Both the position numbers and the translations under genes were made by a program. This document shows positions 38,000 through 51,079 of a DNA stretch of 64,000 nucleotides, piece after piece; position 1 is the first letter of the stretch, and each line of letters starts with the position of its first letter. The notes under the pieces were generated by a model. It had not been told where the DNA came from. It ran no database searches and saw only the letters and a list, made by a program, of their open reading frames with translations. The stretch is from Moringa oleifera (lineage: Eukaryota > Streptophyta > Magnoliopsida > Brassicales > Moringaceae): assembly GCA_021397835.1 (NCBI GenBank), contig JAJFZO010000742.1, forward strand, positions 1,869,001 to 1,933,000, read 5' to 3'.

Positions 38000-40744
38000 G
38001 ATGGGTTTTCGGCTCAGTGACGTTCAGGCTGCGTCTTGGGTTTGCTCGGTGGGACCAAAACGCCAAACCCATAAAAAGTGAATTTTGCCAAAATTTTGAT
38101 GTTGTTGTGGTTTAAAGTTCATCTGGTTTAGTTTTTTTAATAATTAATTTTTAAGTAAATATTATTTAAAATTTAAAATTTTATTTTTTAATTAAATTTT
38201 TACTTTCAAAACATATCCAAATAATTTTTAATATTTTAATTTTATCAAAATTAAACTTTTTTAAAAATTTTAAACATTAAAAATATTTAAATTAAAAATA
38301 TTTTATAATAAATTTTGACTTATAATTTTTTATAAATATAATAAAATATTTAAGCTATCATCATAAAAAAATTTAAAATTTTTTAAGTATTAAAAATATT
38401 TTTTAAAAAAATATACTATTAAAATTTTTAAAAATTTATAAAAAATAATTGATTAGTTTACAAAATTTCAAATTTGGAGAATAAAATCAAAATAAAGTAC
38501 AAAATCTGGGAAGTCTTTAGTCATTTTTAATATTAAAAAATTATTAATTTTTCATAATTATTTTGAGTGAAAATTTAATTTAAACAAAATCAATAAATTA
38601 AGATTTATTTAAATATATTTTGAAAGTTAGGATTTGATTAAAGAGAGAGGATAAAACTCAGGTTATAAATGATATTTATTTTTAATTTTTTATGTTTTTA
38701 TTTTAAATAAAAATTATTTAATTTTTTTAAAAAAAATTAAAATTAAATTTTAATGCAACAAACGTTTGTTTTCTCCGATTGCAAAAGACAATTCTTTAAT
38801 ACGGGTTCATTTTTTCATTTAATAAATAAAAAAATTTAATTTTATTTTTAATAATTTTAATTTAATTTAATAAAAATAAAACAAATGTAAAAACAATAAA
38901 TTATGATAATATATATAATTTGATTTTATATAAAAAAAAAAAGGAGGTATCATTGACATTGACATGTTATATAAGAAACAAAAAAGATCTGACTTTCTCA
39001 CTCTCATGTAACTAGTAAAGTAACACATATTTTTACCTATTAGAAGCGACCAAGTGATTCCCCACTACTTTCTTTTGTTTGTGAATTTTGCTCACCACCT
39101 ACTTAGAGAAAATACAGATATTCCAAACATCCATAATGTACATAAAGTACAAAACCGACTCCAATGATCTGCTCACACCTAATCAAATCAAATGGCAATA
39201 AATTTACATAATTTTCTACTATGACAATGAATTTAATATTATAAATATTAATCAATCAATTTGGTTTCAATTTCTTTAGGTTTGTAATTGAAACAAAGTG
39301 TTACCCCACTAAGATTAATAGTCTATATTTTGTCAAATTCACCTTTTCTGGCCACATTTGCTGCAAAAACAACAGTTTTAGAATCTGTAATTTGATCACA
39401 TTCTGCTAGAACCAACTTTCAGAGTTTTAAAAGACTACTCATTTGCCAATGCAGCTAATCCATGGCCAAGTATCAAAAAACATTTGCCAGTTCGATTGTG
39501 TTTTAGTTTTTTTATTTTAAATAATTAATTTTTAAAATAAATTTTAAGAATTATTTTTTAAAAAAAAACTTGTTTTATAATATTATTTTTAAAATAATGT
39601 TCTAAAGTTTTTGGAAGTGATTAATAATTACAATAATGTCAATAATGAAAATATTTTTTTGTGAAAACTAAAAATAAGAACAAAAACAACCTTATGATGT
39701 TTTTTATTTTTTGTTTTAAAAATAAAAATCAAAACGGTTTTTAGAATCAATTTTTATAAAATAATTTTACCAAACAAATTTTTTATTCTTTTATTTTTTA
39801 AAAAAACTATTTTTGAGAATAGAAATCAAACAGATTCCAAGCTTCTAAACTTAATGCCCAAATTGGATTTGATGCCATCACATTGAGAGTTCTATCATCA
39901 ATTAGACGACACCTTCCTAAATTTTTTTTAGACAATTTTTAGCCCCCTTTTGCAATAGTGCAAAGATTATTATCATCTATATCTTCAAATCCCTAAAAAA
40001 CTATCCTAATCATCCAAATTTTCATATGATTTTCTCAGACGAAGATTGAAAGCCTCAATATTAAGCAGCAACCTTATATGCACGAGGTAGATTTGAAATT
40101 AACATGAATTTTACTTTTAAAATAATGTTATTTTAATTTAAAGATATTTGACTTAAAAAAATTTTGTTGAACATTAAATGAAAGTAAAATAATAAAATTT
40201 AAGGTAAATATAGAAAAACTTTTAACTATATCCATTTGTTTTATATTTTAGATTCTAAAGTATGATTAGATTAACTATGCATTTGATATTTTAATCCGGT
40301 TTAGTTTAGATCTTGTTGTTAATTATTTTTAAAAGGACTATTCAAATAACGGTCTTACCTAATGAATATTAACTTCAAAATCTTCAATGTGATTCAACTT
40401 AAACCATGTTATTGATTTTTTTTCAAATGAGTTATTCAAATTAAAAATCTTGTATAATCAACTTTGATTTGAAATTTTTTTATAAAAAAAATATTCAAAT
40501 TAATATCACAAAAATTTCAAGTTTTTTAGTATATATTTTTTTGATTTTATGTTATTAATATTAAAAAATTTTAAAAAATAAATCTTGATTTAATAATTTT
40601 TTAAAATTTAAATATAAACTCAAAATGAGGTGTAAAATTCTCAATTTGATTTTTGAAATATTTTAATAACAAAAATATGTTTATTTTTCATAATCATTTG
40701 AGTTAAAATTTAATTTAAATTAAATTAAAAAATTAAATATATAA
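38000..40744. other. AT-rich intergenic DNA
   Basis: No coding frame over 60 codons and no RNA gene is recognised. Composition is extremely AT-rich from 38090 to 38940. A stretch at 39490-39840 has inversely related A/T-rich ends around a core and could be a small inverted-repeat transposon, but ends and target duplication could not be defined. Confidence 0.5.
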
Positions 40745-40753
40745 TTAATTCTA
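40745..40753. repeat. Left 9-bp target site duplication of the MULE
   Basis: TTAATTCTA, identical to 57561-57569. Confidence 0.9.
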
Positions 40754-40865
40754 GGTTAAAGGTCCCATAAAATCTTGATGTTTGATCAATGTTATCAAAC
40801 ACACCCTGATGCTTTAAAAAATGATAGAATAAACCCTAATGTAATAAATATTATCGAAACACCCC
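40754..40865 (+). repeat. Left terminal inverted repeat of the MULE
   Basis: Pairs imperfectly with 57450-57560 in reverse complement. The best block is around 'caaacacaccctgatg', and similarity fades after about 100 bp. Confidence 0.85.
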
Positions 40866-41131
40866 TCAATGGTTGATGCTGTCTAAAATTGGCGTTAATT
40901 CTAAGGATGACTTCATTTTTTCCTTTAGTGTTTCACAAAATTTATAACAAAAACTCATCCATGAAGTTCTTTAGGGGTTCTGGGTTTGAAATCATCAAAT
41001 CGAGTTAGTTAAGAGCATGATTTATGAAATTATTTTTGGATTGGAACCATAACAATTAATTTCAACCTAAATAAAAGCTCAAATTATTGTGCTTGTGCAT
41101 TATTGCTCAATATTGCTCAACATTGTCTCTC

Positions 41132-41470
41132 ATGGATAACAAATCTTCACACCACAACTTTGCCTTATGTTCATGTGGTTCTAAGGTAAGGTTTTTGGGT
41201 TGTGGTTGGAATGGAGCAAGGTTTTTATGTTTTGGATTCAATGGTTTTAAGTATATAGATAGCCAATTTTTATTTTTTTTTATTTTATTTACAATAATTA
41301 TCCCAATTTGTCAAGAAACTTTGCTTAATGTTTTGGAGTATACTGATTTGGTTATCTTATTAATGCAAAGATTTTTTTTTTTGATATTTTCTATGTACTG
41401 TTTGATTAATGTTAATAAAAAAAACTGTTTTATGTATACTAGTGTAGTCATATTAGTGAATTTTGTTTAA
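41132..41470 (+). CDS. GRF-type zinc-finger-like ORF of the MULE
   Basis: An open frame (also open upstream from 41087) begins 'MDNKSSHHNFALCSCGSKVR' and continues 'GARFLCFGFNGFKYIDSQ'. Plant GRF zinc fingers have CxCG, then a G.RF..C segment, then an aromatic 'F.W.D' part. Here the CSCG pair and 'ARFLC' are visible, but the last cysteine and the tryptophan are not. The remainder is hydrophobic, AT-driven sequence and may be intron or read-through. The ORF points inward from the left end and is convergent with the transposase. It may be a decayed second gene of the element or a captured host fragment. Confidence 0.45.
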   Translation: MDNKSSHHNFALCSCGSKVRFLGCGWNGARFLCFGFNGFKYIDSQFLFFFILFTIIIPICQETLLNVLEYTDLVILLMQRFFFLIFSMYCLINVNKKNCFMYTSVVILVNFV

Positions 41471-41820
41471 AATTTTAAATGCTAGTAGTTCAATTATTTG
41501 ATGAATTTGTTTTGTATGTAACATGAATCCCTTACTGTAGTTTCAGGTATTCAATTTAGAAACAACAGTTAATTAAGAAAAAATTCATATATGCTTAATA
41601 GATATTCAATGTTAAGGCAAAGTAGTCCATCATGCCTTGTGAGTTTATAGCTTTTGTATCAATTTGTAAGATTTTCAAGAGACCTTTGTATCTATCATAT
41701 TTTTATTATCTTATAGTTTTGGTGCAACCAAGGGTATGGATCCAACATATTTTATTTTAATTATGAATCCATTATGTTTGATTTTAATGCATTTTTTTAT
41801 TTTCACTATAACAAAATAAC

Positions 41821-41930
41821 TTTTTAGAGGATTCTAGAACTGTGAATAAAATTATTATTTTTAATTAAAAATTTTAAATTATTTTATGATTTTTATCCAC
41901 AGTTTTGATAGAATTATGATAAAGTATAAT
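41821..41930. repeat. Left subterminal motifs of the CACTA element
   Basis: Contains 'aactgtgaataaaat' near 41838 and 'tttatccacagttttgat' near 41893, an inverted pair of the motif that crowds the right end. In En/Spm such subterminal repeats bind the TNPA-type protein. Confidence 0.65.
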
Positions 41931-42889
41931 TAATTTTTATTTATTTATTTTTAAAAATAAAAAATATCAAAATTTGAATTGATAAATAGTTAAAATTTGA
42001 ATTATTATTTAATTTTTTGTTTTTAATGTTTAATAATTTGAAATTGAATCATTATTCAATTTTTTAATAATCTTAATTTGTAATTATAATTCATATTTTT
42101 AATTATTATTTGATTACGTTTTTTTTTTCAAAATCAAAATTTTTTGCTTACGAATTCAAATTTTTTTCTTTACCCGAAATTAAAATTTGAAAGTATCCAA
42201 AAAATGTTGCATATAATAAAGAAAATAAACCATCGCAAATTATTTCAATACTACTACCACACTTTAATAAAATGTAACACAGCACCACCACTTTTTTAAT
42301 CAAAAAGCACTTCAATAATATTCACACACTTTAGTATAATCAAATGCACTACCACCACTTTTTTCATGACAACACTCTCTAGAACAATCTAATATACCTC
42401 AATACAATCTAACACCACTATCACTTCATCCATTTACAATATATTTTAATCCAATGTAGTACACATTCATGATCATTTCTTTTATCATAATACACTTCAA
42501 CATAACATATATTGATTGCCATTTCAAAACTATAGTGAATCATAATTCTCATCCGTATAACCTTCCAGCTATGTATGAAACACATGGAGAAAAATTAATT
42601 TACAAATTAACAATACTTTTACAAGACAAGTTAAAAGGCAAATACTTACAATTCCTAACAATTATATAATATATTCCAAAATTTGAAATATAAGTCATAC
42701 ACTTTTACCAGAATCCTAACATAATGCTTCAAATGTATTGCCCAAACTCTTGTTTGACATTATCAAGCTCAAACTAACTGTAGAGAATCAATATCCATTA
42801 GTTATACATGTGAAAAATATAAAAGTTAGTACAACTATGATTATAATATTATACACAACATTTTACAGAAACAAATTATTTAAAAACTT

Positions 42890-45660
42890 ACTATTTTCGA
42901 GTATGATGCATTATTGTTATGTCTGTTAATGATATCCCTCATGTATTTCATCACGTAATATCTACACTCATAGTTAGAAGGTTGATGTGGACACTACATT
43001 AACATAATTTAGATGTTATATTTTGTAACAAAAAATAATGACGTCACATATATACCTTAGTAGCGATACTTTGGTAATTCCGTCAGCTAATAGGTGGCAT
43101 GTCTATTGCAAAAAATATTCTAAAAGAGCTAAAAAAAAAATCTTGAAACTGCAATTACATATACTAATGTAAGCATAAAATAATTAAACTCACATGAACA
43201 TGAGCATGTCTAACTCAGTGCGAGAACCATGCCTTAGAGGATAAAAAATTGTATATGTGAATGCCCATGGCTCAACAATCATCAACATCTAATAATGCCT
43301 AAATTATTAAGAAAATTAAATTATTAGTTATTTAACTAGTGCAATTAAAAAAATTAAGTTCATGTTTATGTGATGTTATATGGGAAGATCACTACTCCTT
43401 TGTCATATGGTTGAGCTAATCTAGTTGCAATATGGTGAGCTTGATCTTTTATATTTATACCACTCATAAATGATACCATCGACGGATCGACAAATAAAAT
43501 ATTTTGATTGAAGCCAAATGCAACCAAATCTTTGTGAAGTTTACTGAAAATATAAAAAACATATATAAATATGAATATGGCATAATTGTAAGATCAATAA
43601 ACTAATAAAAAAAATACGTACACAATGTAAGCTTGAATGATGATAACACTTATCTCTTCCATGTGACAAAATTGTATTATATCTTCTCGCATCACATAGA
43701 TGGAGCCCTCATTAGCAAATACCTCTTTTTTCGAAGGAATAGTGATGGATGGTGATGACTCCATCACGATCCATTACCTTTGTAACATGCTCATGCAATA
43801 CCTTCAGTGATAGTGGTAACCCAATAGAAGACAATTGCTGTAATGATGGTTATTTCATCAATGTTGATGCTCGTCTAACTTGTAACTTTTGCATTTTTTC
43901 TCTATTTATTGACTAGAAATAAAACAGTTAAGAAGTCATGTCTAGTAAATGAACTAAAAAAAAACTTCAACTTTTGACATAAAATACCTCATATTCACAT
44001 GTGATGACCCAATCTTGTAGCTAAGCAACATGTGTGCCAACCGCTTTAAATACAGTAAAAATTTTTGTTTCTAGTATTGGGCAAGGCAAACGAGCATCGC
44101 CTTGAATAGTTATATCCACTATCACCCTAACATCTCCATTAAATAGAGGTACCCATGGATAGTTTGATTCATGGTAGTATCTATGAAAACTGATCCATAG
44201 GCCACGATATTCTCCAAAGAACCAATATATAAATCGCATTGTACACACTACAATGAATAGTTAAAGCACAATTTAATGTCTCAAAACTTTTATTTTTTTT
44301 TCTTTAATAGAAATATAACATGTGACATACCTTACTACTGGATAGTGTAGGCTTTGACGGACCAATTGGTGAAGGTTGAGGAAGTGATGTTGGACTTTTT
44401 TCATCATCATCTATTCCAACCATGTTATTGCTAGCTCTATTTGAATGAAATGACATTTGAATGATGTTCAGTTGGGTAGTAACTTTGTCTCCTACAATGT
44501 CATCTAAAACATCTTTATGTTGTGAGAATCACTTCATCATGTTCATAAAATCTTGTTTATCATATGGTACTTCACTTACTGGTACGGTATATGTTCTCAT
44601 CCTCCTAAAATACGAGGTTATAGTTAACCCAGATCCCTAACCATTGACATGATCAGGATGCTCAGGTGTGCCCAAAGCTTTTGTAATGATGTCATTCACA
44701 TGTACCGGTTTAAATGTACCCTAACTAGCCTGTGTCATCAACTCATCCTACAAAGTCAAAATGCAATTATTACATAAAATGTGACATTTGAATAAGTACA
44801 AATCAAATGGAAGTAAAGACTTATCAAATACTTACAATCCTTTCAGCACATTCTTTGGTCGCTTCATTTGTGTATCGTCTTTATTTGTTGCATTGTGCTG
44901 CTTTCTATAATGTAGTATGATCAATTTCTTCCTCAGTACCCAAAGACTTCTTCTACAAGCAATCATACAAAATTATTTAATGTAGTTAATTAAACTAAAC
45001 AAAATGGATTCATCACATGGTCAAAAATTTTTACAAAAAAAAAAAAAAAACCAAAACATAAATAACTTACAAGTTCGATTTTTAACACTGCAAATCCTTT
45101 TCGAGCAAGACGATGATCATATATATTTTTCTTTCTTTTCTCTATTGCAATAATTCTCTTTCGCTATAATATAAACGAATATCAATATTTAGTGAAAGTT
45201 TCACAAATAAACATTTCTATTTGGTTAATGTAATACTTGGAACTCCTTTGAAAGGTGAGAGTTCACAAATGCATGTCATACATCTAAATATATGAAACTC
45301 TTATATTTTGCTGGTGGCAGCCTCAAGTATTCTAAGTCATCCATAAAAGGGAAGATGTATTTTCTCACAAGAACGGTTTTGAAGCTTCTCCATTTTTATG
45401 CAGCAGATTGGAGTACATACCTTTTTAAAGTTACATCAATATCATATGTCCCCTATAAAACACATTTACACAAATTAATGAATACAAATCATGAGCATAT
45501 AATTCAATTTTAAATGTAAGCATTTGCATATTTATAACACGTACTAAAATTGTTTCCCAAATCTTATTCTTTAACTCATCTAGGATAACATGCCAATTAT
45601 TAAGCGTAACAGGCACTATCTGTTGTACAACGACACTAATATAACTATTCATCATTGCAC
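42890..45660 (-). pseudogene. CACTA second gene relic: Transposase_24-like, DUF8039-like and Ulp1-like parts
   Basis: Pieces on the - strand follow the order of the second protein of many plant CACTA elements. The 45431-45655 piece has 'VVVQQIVPVTLNNWHVIL' and 'LKNKIWETIL', resembling Transposase_24. The 44021-44248 piece has 'VRVIVDITIQGDARLPCP' and a 'VGTHVAW' end, as in the DUF8039-type region. The 43380-43560 piece has 'AFGFNQNILFVDPSMV' and 'HIATRLAQPYDKGVVIFPYN'. The 42905-42965 piece has 'QPSNYECRYYVMKYMRDII', the Ulp1 cysteine-protease active-site region. The usual 'ECGYYVM' has become 'ECRYYVM', and the HW of the catalytic histidine motif was not found. Stops separate the pieces; the copy is non-functional. 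Confidence 0.75.
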
Positions 45661-46079
45661 CGTACTTTTCGATGGGCTGTTCTTTTTCATTTAATTAGAC
45701 TAATATCTTTTGTCCCGTTGATCTAGACTTAATGACATCAAACATAGTGGTAATACCTCATTTTTTGTATTTTCGTGAGGTATGAGCTGGTTGATCTAGT
45801 GGACCCATTAAATCTACAAATTAAATACCAACAAATTAATAACACGTATTCATAAAACATATAAAATTAAAAGTCAATAAAAACTAACATGTAATAACTT
45901 AATTCATAAAAAAAAAAGATTAAAAAATTATAAGGAATATGTAAAGTTGAACATTACCTATCATATTAGTCAAACCCATAATCCTTTACCATCTTCCTTA
46001 GTATATGCAACTGCATTGTCGTCTAATTAATCAAAGAGTTCAACAGATGGTAAATTATTACAAAAGGGCACATGATCTA

Positions 46080-48108
46080 TACTAATGTCACCCAAATCAT
46101 CTTCTTTATCAAAGTCTTTTCGAGATATTGACATTACAAGCGACCATTTTGTATCGATTGGATCTTCAACATAAAATACTTGTCTCGCTTGTAAAGCTAG
46201 TATAAATTGATCATTTTATGCCCAATCGGATTAAGATCAACAAGGATAACTCCTAGATCGTCAACTTTAATACCATTACTATTATTAATCCAATCACATT
46301 TAGAAACTGGGACTCTGAATATGGTATAATCCAACTCCAATATCTCTTGTATTATCCCATAAAATATCATGTTACCATATACTGGATTTTTATCTTTTGC
46401 ATTAAAAATTTGCATGGTATTAGCAATTAAAGTGACTCCACTGTTTTGGTGCACTCTTGAGTTATCTATTTCTTTTGTATAAAAACGACAACCATTAATG
46501 ATGTATCCAGGATACTTGATTACTGTGACTTGAGGTCTATGAGCAGTCCATCGTAAAGTTGATGAGATATTATGATTAGACAATGAAAATTGATACCCAA
46601 CCTACAATAAATAATTTATTAGATCAACCGTTATGGACAAATATGACTTAATGGTGGACTTGTAAAGATTCTTATCCGTGTTCGCAACCAATTGATGAAG
46701 GTGCGATTATGCTCATCATGTAACCACTTTCATCTTTTCGACTTCATGGGATTATTAATAGTTAATTGGTTTAAATTCTTGCTCCATGATAAGAATAATT
46801 CATGTTAACATTTAAAATTGTCTTTGATGTGTTATAATAAATGGGTTATAAATATTACCTTATGTAAGGTTAAACTTTACTTGTATTCGTTAAAACATAT
46901 AAATGAGCTTGTTGAAGAAGATCATGGTGAACTTGTTCAATCCATCTACCAACCAAAGGTCTTCCATTTTCAGTTGAACAATCAAGTACATTCTTCCTTA
47001 GAGGTTGTTTAGGGCCCGATATTAATAGTGTTAACATCATGAACTTTCTCTTTACTGTTAACTATAGTGGTAAATTATATATCACCATAACAACCGGCCA
47101 ACAACTATATTGACTATTTAATGTACTATGAGGATTAATCCCATCAGTTGAAATAGCAAGCCTAAAAGTTTTTTTGGTTCTAATGAAAATTTTGGCCATA
47201 TATGATCAACTATTTTCCATGATGGTGTATTTGACAGATGCCTCAACTGTCCATTAACTTCTATTTGACTTGAATGCCATGTCAAATATTTCGATATTTC
47301 AAAGCTTCTAAACATTTTTCTAAACCTGGGTATTAATGGAAAATACCATAACACCTTAGTCGGCACCCCGGTCTGTATCTTGTTACTATTCTTCATTATT
47401 TTTCATCTAAAAAAACCACAAGTTGGACACTAAATCTCATTTTGAAACTCTTTTCGATGTAATATGCAATCATTTGGACATGCATGGATATTTTAATACT
47501 CCATGCCTAATGCATTTAAGGTTTTTTTGGTATCATATATAGATGTAGGCATTTTATTATTCTTTGGCAACATTTCAGATATTAAATTTAAAATTTCATT
47601 GAAGCTCTGGTCAAACCAATTGTACTTCGCCTTCAAATTGTAAAGTTTAACTAGAGTAGATAGTTTAGTGAACTTTATTGATCTAGAATACAAAGGTTTT
47701 TCAGCATCACTAAGTAACTTCATGAAATGGTTAGCATTACCGTTATACTCTACAAATGCCTCTTGAACCATCTTTACAGTGTTATCAACTTCTTCCTCTT
47801 GGATGACCTCCCTATTAGCTCTAGCGTTCTAACTTGTAGAAGACCCACTAAGACATGCTTTCACATGCCATATCCAATTATTGTAGCTTCGATCAATTTC
47901 ATTAACAAATAAATGATATCTCACGTGAAATTAGAGGTTTCATATTACCACATTTAATGCACGGACAATAAACATGCTCAGGATTATTAGAATCTCGAAT
48001 GGCATATTTCATGAAATTAGTGGCATCTATATCATACTCATCTGACCTTCTATCAGCAAACATCCAAGTCTTGTCCATTCTAATATTTAACACTTCATAT
48101 GTTAGCAC
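46080..48108 (-). pseudogene. CACTA TNP2-type transposase relic
   Basis: The N-terminal transposase-associated domain is at 47902-48108 ('MDKTWMFADRRSDEYDIDAT', then 'YCPCIKCGN'). A continuing TNP2 start is at 47493-47771 ('DAEKPLYSRSIKFTKLS', 'YNLKAKYNWFDQSFNE'). A further part is at 47118-47396 ('KVLWYFPLIPRFRKMFRS', 'LRHLSNTPSWKIVDHIWP'). DUF4216 lies at 46197-46583 ('INGCRFYTKEIDNSRVHQNS') and the tail at about 46110-46200 ('ALQARQVFYVEDPIDTKWS'). The segment between 47118 and 46590 is much too short for the rest of the TNP2 catalytic region and DUF4218, so an internal deletion is likely. The frame is also broken by stops. Confidence 0.85.
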
Positions 48109-51060
48109 ATCAACTTGATTCTATCAATGTATATGCATGCATGTCAACCACTTTTTACAGGTAAGATGATCCTATACCATTCAGAAATGTAACATTTATG
48201 TGGAGCACATGATAAATCATGCTTCATTTAATTTTATAAAAAATTTGACAACATATCCCTATAATTCGTCAAGTACATGACTTATGTAGATACTTTTTAG
48301 TGTTTTTTTAAAAATCAAAACACCAATAAATATCCATTAGTATGTACTCGAAGAGCAAAGGATATGTTACTCGAAATTTATTATGAAATAAAATAAATCA
48401 AGATTTATACATAATGTACTATACATAAATATTACATTTTCAAACTGTCTAAACTGGAAAATTAAAGAATTATAAATGAAAATTTTTATTTAATCCACAT
48501 GTTATACATATGGACTATAATAAAATATTCATTTATAATTCTAAAATGGTATCTAAAGTTATATTTACTAAGCATAAAGTGCTAATATTGTACACATAAA
48601 TGGATTTTTTTACTAATTGGTGAAATAAATTTTAAATGTAAAATTGCACAATTATAATTTAAATTTACATTAAATTTAAAAATCGGGAAACAAAATTTTG
48701 TAAAAGAATAATGCTTACCTTAATGATGATTCCGCAATTAGCTTGCAATACTATCTTCTTCTGTAGAAACACAAATCATGTTAAAATAATAATTTGCAAT
48801 TAACTTATTATTAATCACAATTACTAAATCTTTGAAGTTGTCAACTTTTTTAAGAAAAAAATAAATACTTAAAAAATTAAAAATAAAAAGATCAATTTAC
48901 TATATAAGCCCACCTCTAAAGACCCTCGAATTAATGTTAATTTGAAAAAAAAAATATTTGTTAAAGTATCTGCAAGACTTTTGTCAATAACACAAACTTA
49001 ACTATATTTACTAACAGAACTCCAAATAAAATCAAATAATTGACAGTATCATCTAAAGATTGCAAGTATGATCGGACTAAATTTAAATTTTTATTATATG
49101 AGCCAAAAATAGTGAAATCTAATATCTTAATAATGTTAGCCTTGGGCTTCTGCCTATCTGAAATTGGGGATCATATAGTAATCTCCTCTGTTTAAACAAA
49201 ATTTTCAAATTTGGTTAATATCATTACCAATTTTTTTTTTTTTTATATATAATGATGATCATTATAGATATTATTGTGATGATGATTTTTAATAATCATT
49301 ATAAAAATACAAATATCATTATAAAATCTCATAAAATTAAATTATTAAAATATTTTAATTAATATTTTTAATTTTATTTAATTATTACTTTTTAATTATA
49401 ATAATCAAATAGCACACAAATGATATCAAACAACAAATAACCAATCATCATTTTACATAATTTCTCTAAATAAATCTGTGGATCTTTACAATCTATAAGT
49501 TATGAGATGTTTTAATTTGTCACAATCAATAATGATAACAATTAATTTAAATCCCATCTTATACTTTTTTTTGTATTATTAAAAACTTTTTCCCATGCTG
49601 CCGTTCATGAGAAATAATACCAATTGAGAAATTTTTTTTCTTGTAGTTACATTTGATTTTTCAATGTCATAGTGTAAAGTTACTCAACATACTGGAAAAA
49701 TATTTGTATAAGAATAAGTGGGTCATGCAATTTTATATTTATATATAGACAAAAAGTAAATGATTTCAAAATAAAGATGTAAGAAGTTACAGATTCTTTC
49801 TCCTTGGTTGTTACATACAATACTATTATTTGCTCAATACTTTATTTATAACATAATCCTGAATATGAAACCATAAGTATTTCATTTGTCTTTTACTTTA
49901 GATAATGATTTATCTCAAGTGGGTTATATTTGCTGGAGAAGAGTCAGGGTAATAGCTGAAAAAGAACAAAAAAAGTAAAAGCTGATACTAATAAGAAGAA
50001 AAAAAGTAATTAATTTGCTTAACATCGTGGAGATTGAGAAAGATAAAAAGTGATCCAAATTCTTAAATCACAATTAAGCCATGAGGTTTATATCATCTTG
50101 TTCTACAACTCAAGAGCTGCGCATGTTATTTATAATTGATAACAAATGATGCACATTTTTGTTCTATATAGGACCCATAAAGCAAAATGAAAGAAAAGTA
50201 AATGACCTTTGTTTGACTACTAAGAAAGTGTTAAAATACAAGATGAAAGACAACTATGTATACCAAGTGAAAGTTAACAGTAAGAGAGATAGAAAGAGAA
50301 AGAGAAGAATTATTACAAGAAGCAACATGTTAAGGTCACAGCATCAGTTACAAGTACTGCAAGTGCAACTGTAAATATTTTTAATTGGGAAAAAAATAGA
50401 AAAAAACATAACTAGACGAAAAGAGAGATATAAATCATATAGTGAAGATGTCATCCAAACACCTACATCTATGAGTTTTCTTTTACTCACTAACCAAATT
50501 TGATTATTATATGATTATAGTTTATAGTTATGCCTATCTTTTTAAGGAGTTTTAGAGAAAACTCACCTTAGTTTTCAAGTAGATTTAGATACCATTTTCA
50601 TCCCTTCAAAAAGGTTCATCCCCTTTGCTTGTCTATTTAAAGAACATGTTGAGAACAAGCAAATAAAAGATTGTTTTGTGTTTTGTATTTTATCCATTAA
50701 CCTACACAAGCATGCTTTCTTCTTATGCAAAAATAGGTTTCATACAGAGTAATATGCTTCAATTTCATTCAATAAACATAGCATACAAATATGGTCTTCA
50801 AAATAAAGAAACTAAAAGCAATAAATAGAGTAACCATAATTTTTGCTTATCTCAAAAAATCCATCAAGGTTTCAATCAGTTAATTGTCTATCTAAACAAA
50901 CCTCAAAAATTCATATTTATGTTTCTAGAAAACTAACATTTATCAAGCAAAATTCAGCATACATATAGTTTAATGAACATTAATCAACCATCACAGTGTC
51001 CATTGTAAAAAAATAACACAAAATTATAAATTCGAGAAAAAAGATTAACCTTACTAAAAA
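48109..51060. other. CACTA interior, non-coding
   Basis: Sequence upstream of the transposase relic on its strand. It is AT-rich, with no protein similarity; a 71-codon + strand frame at 50159-50374 is lysine-rich low complexity. It probably holds the promoter and leader of the element. Confidence 0.5.
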
Positions 51061-51079
51061 TAAAAAAGATATTTTAATC

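Noticed and set aside
39490..39840. A small inverted-repeat transposon
   Set aside because: A/T-rich ends look inversely related, but simple composition can explain it and no target duplication could be found.
50159..50374. A 71-codon lysine-rich + strand frame in the CACTA
   Set aside because: Low complexity from purine-rich DNA and on the strand opposite to the element's genes.
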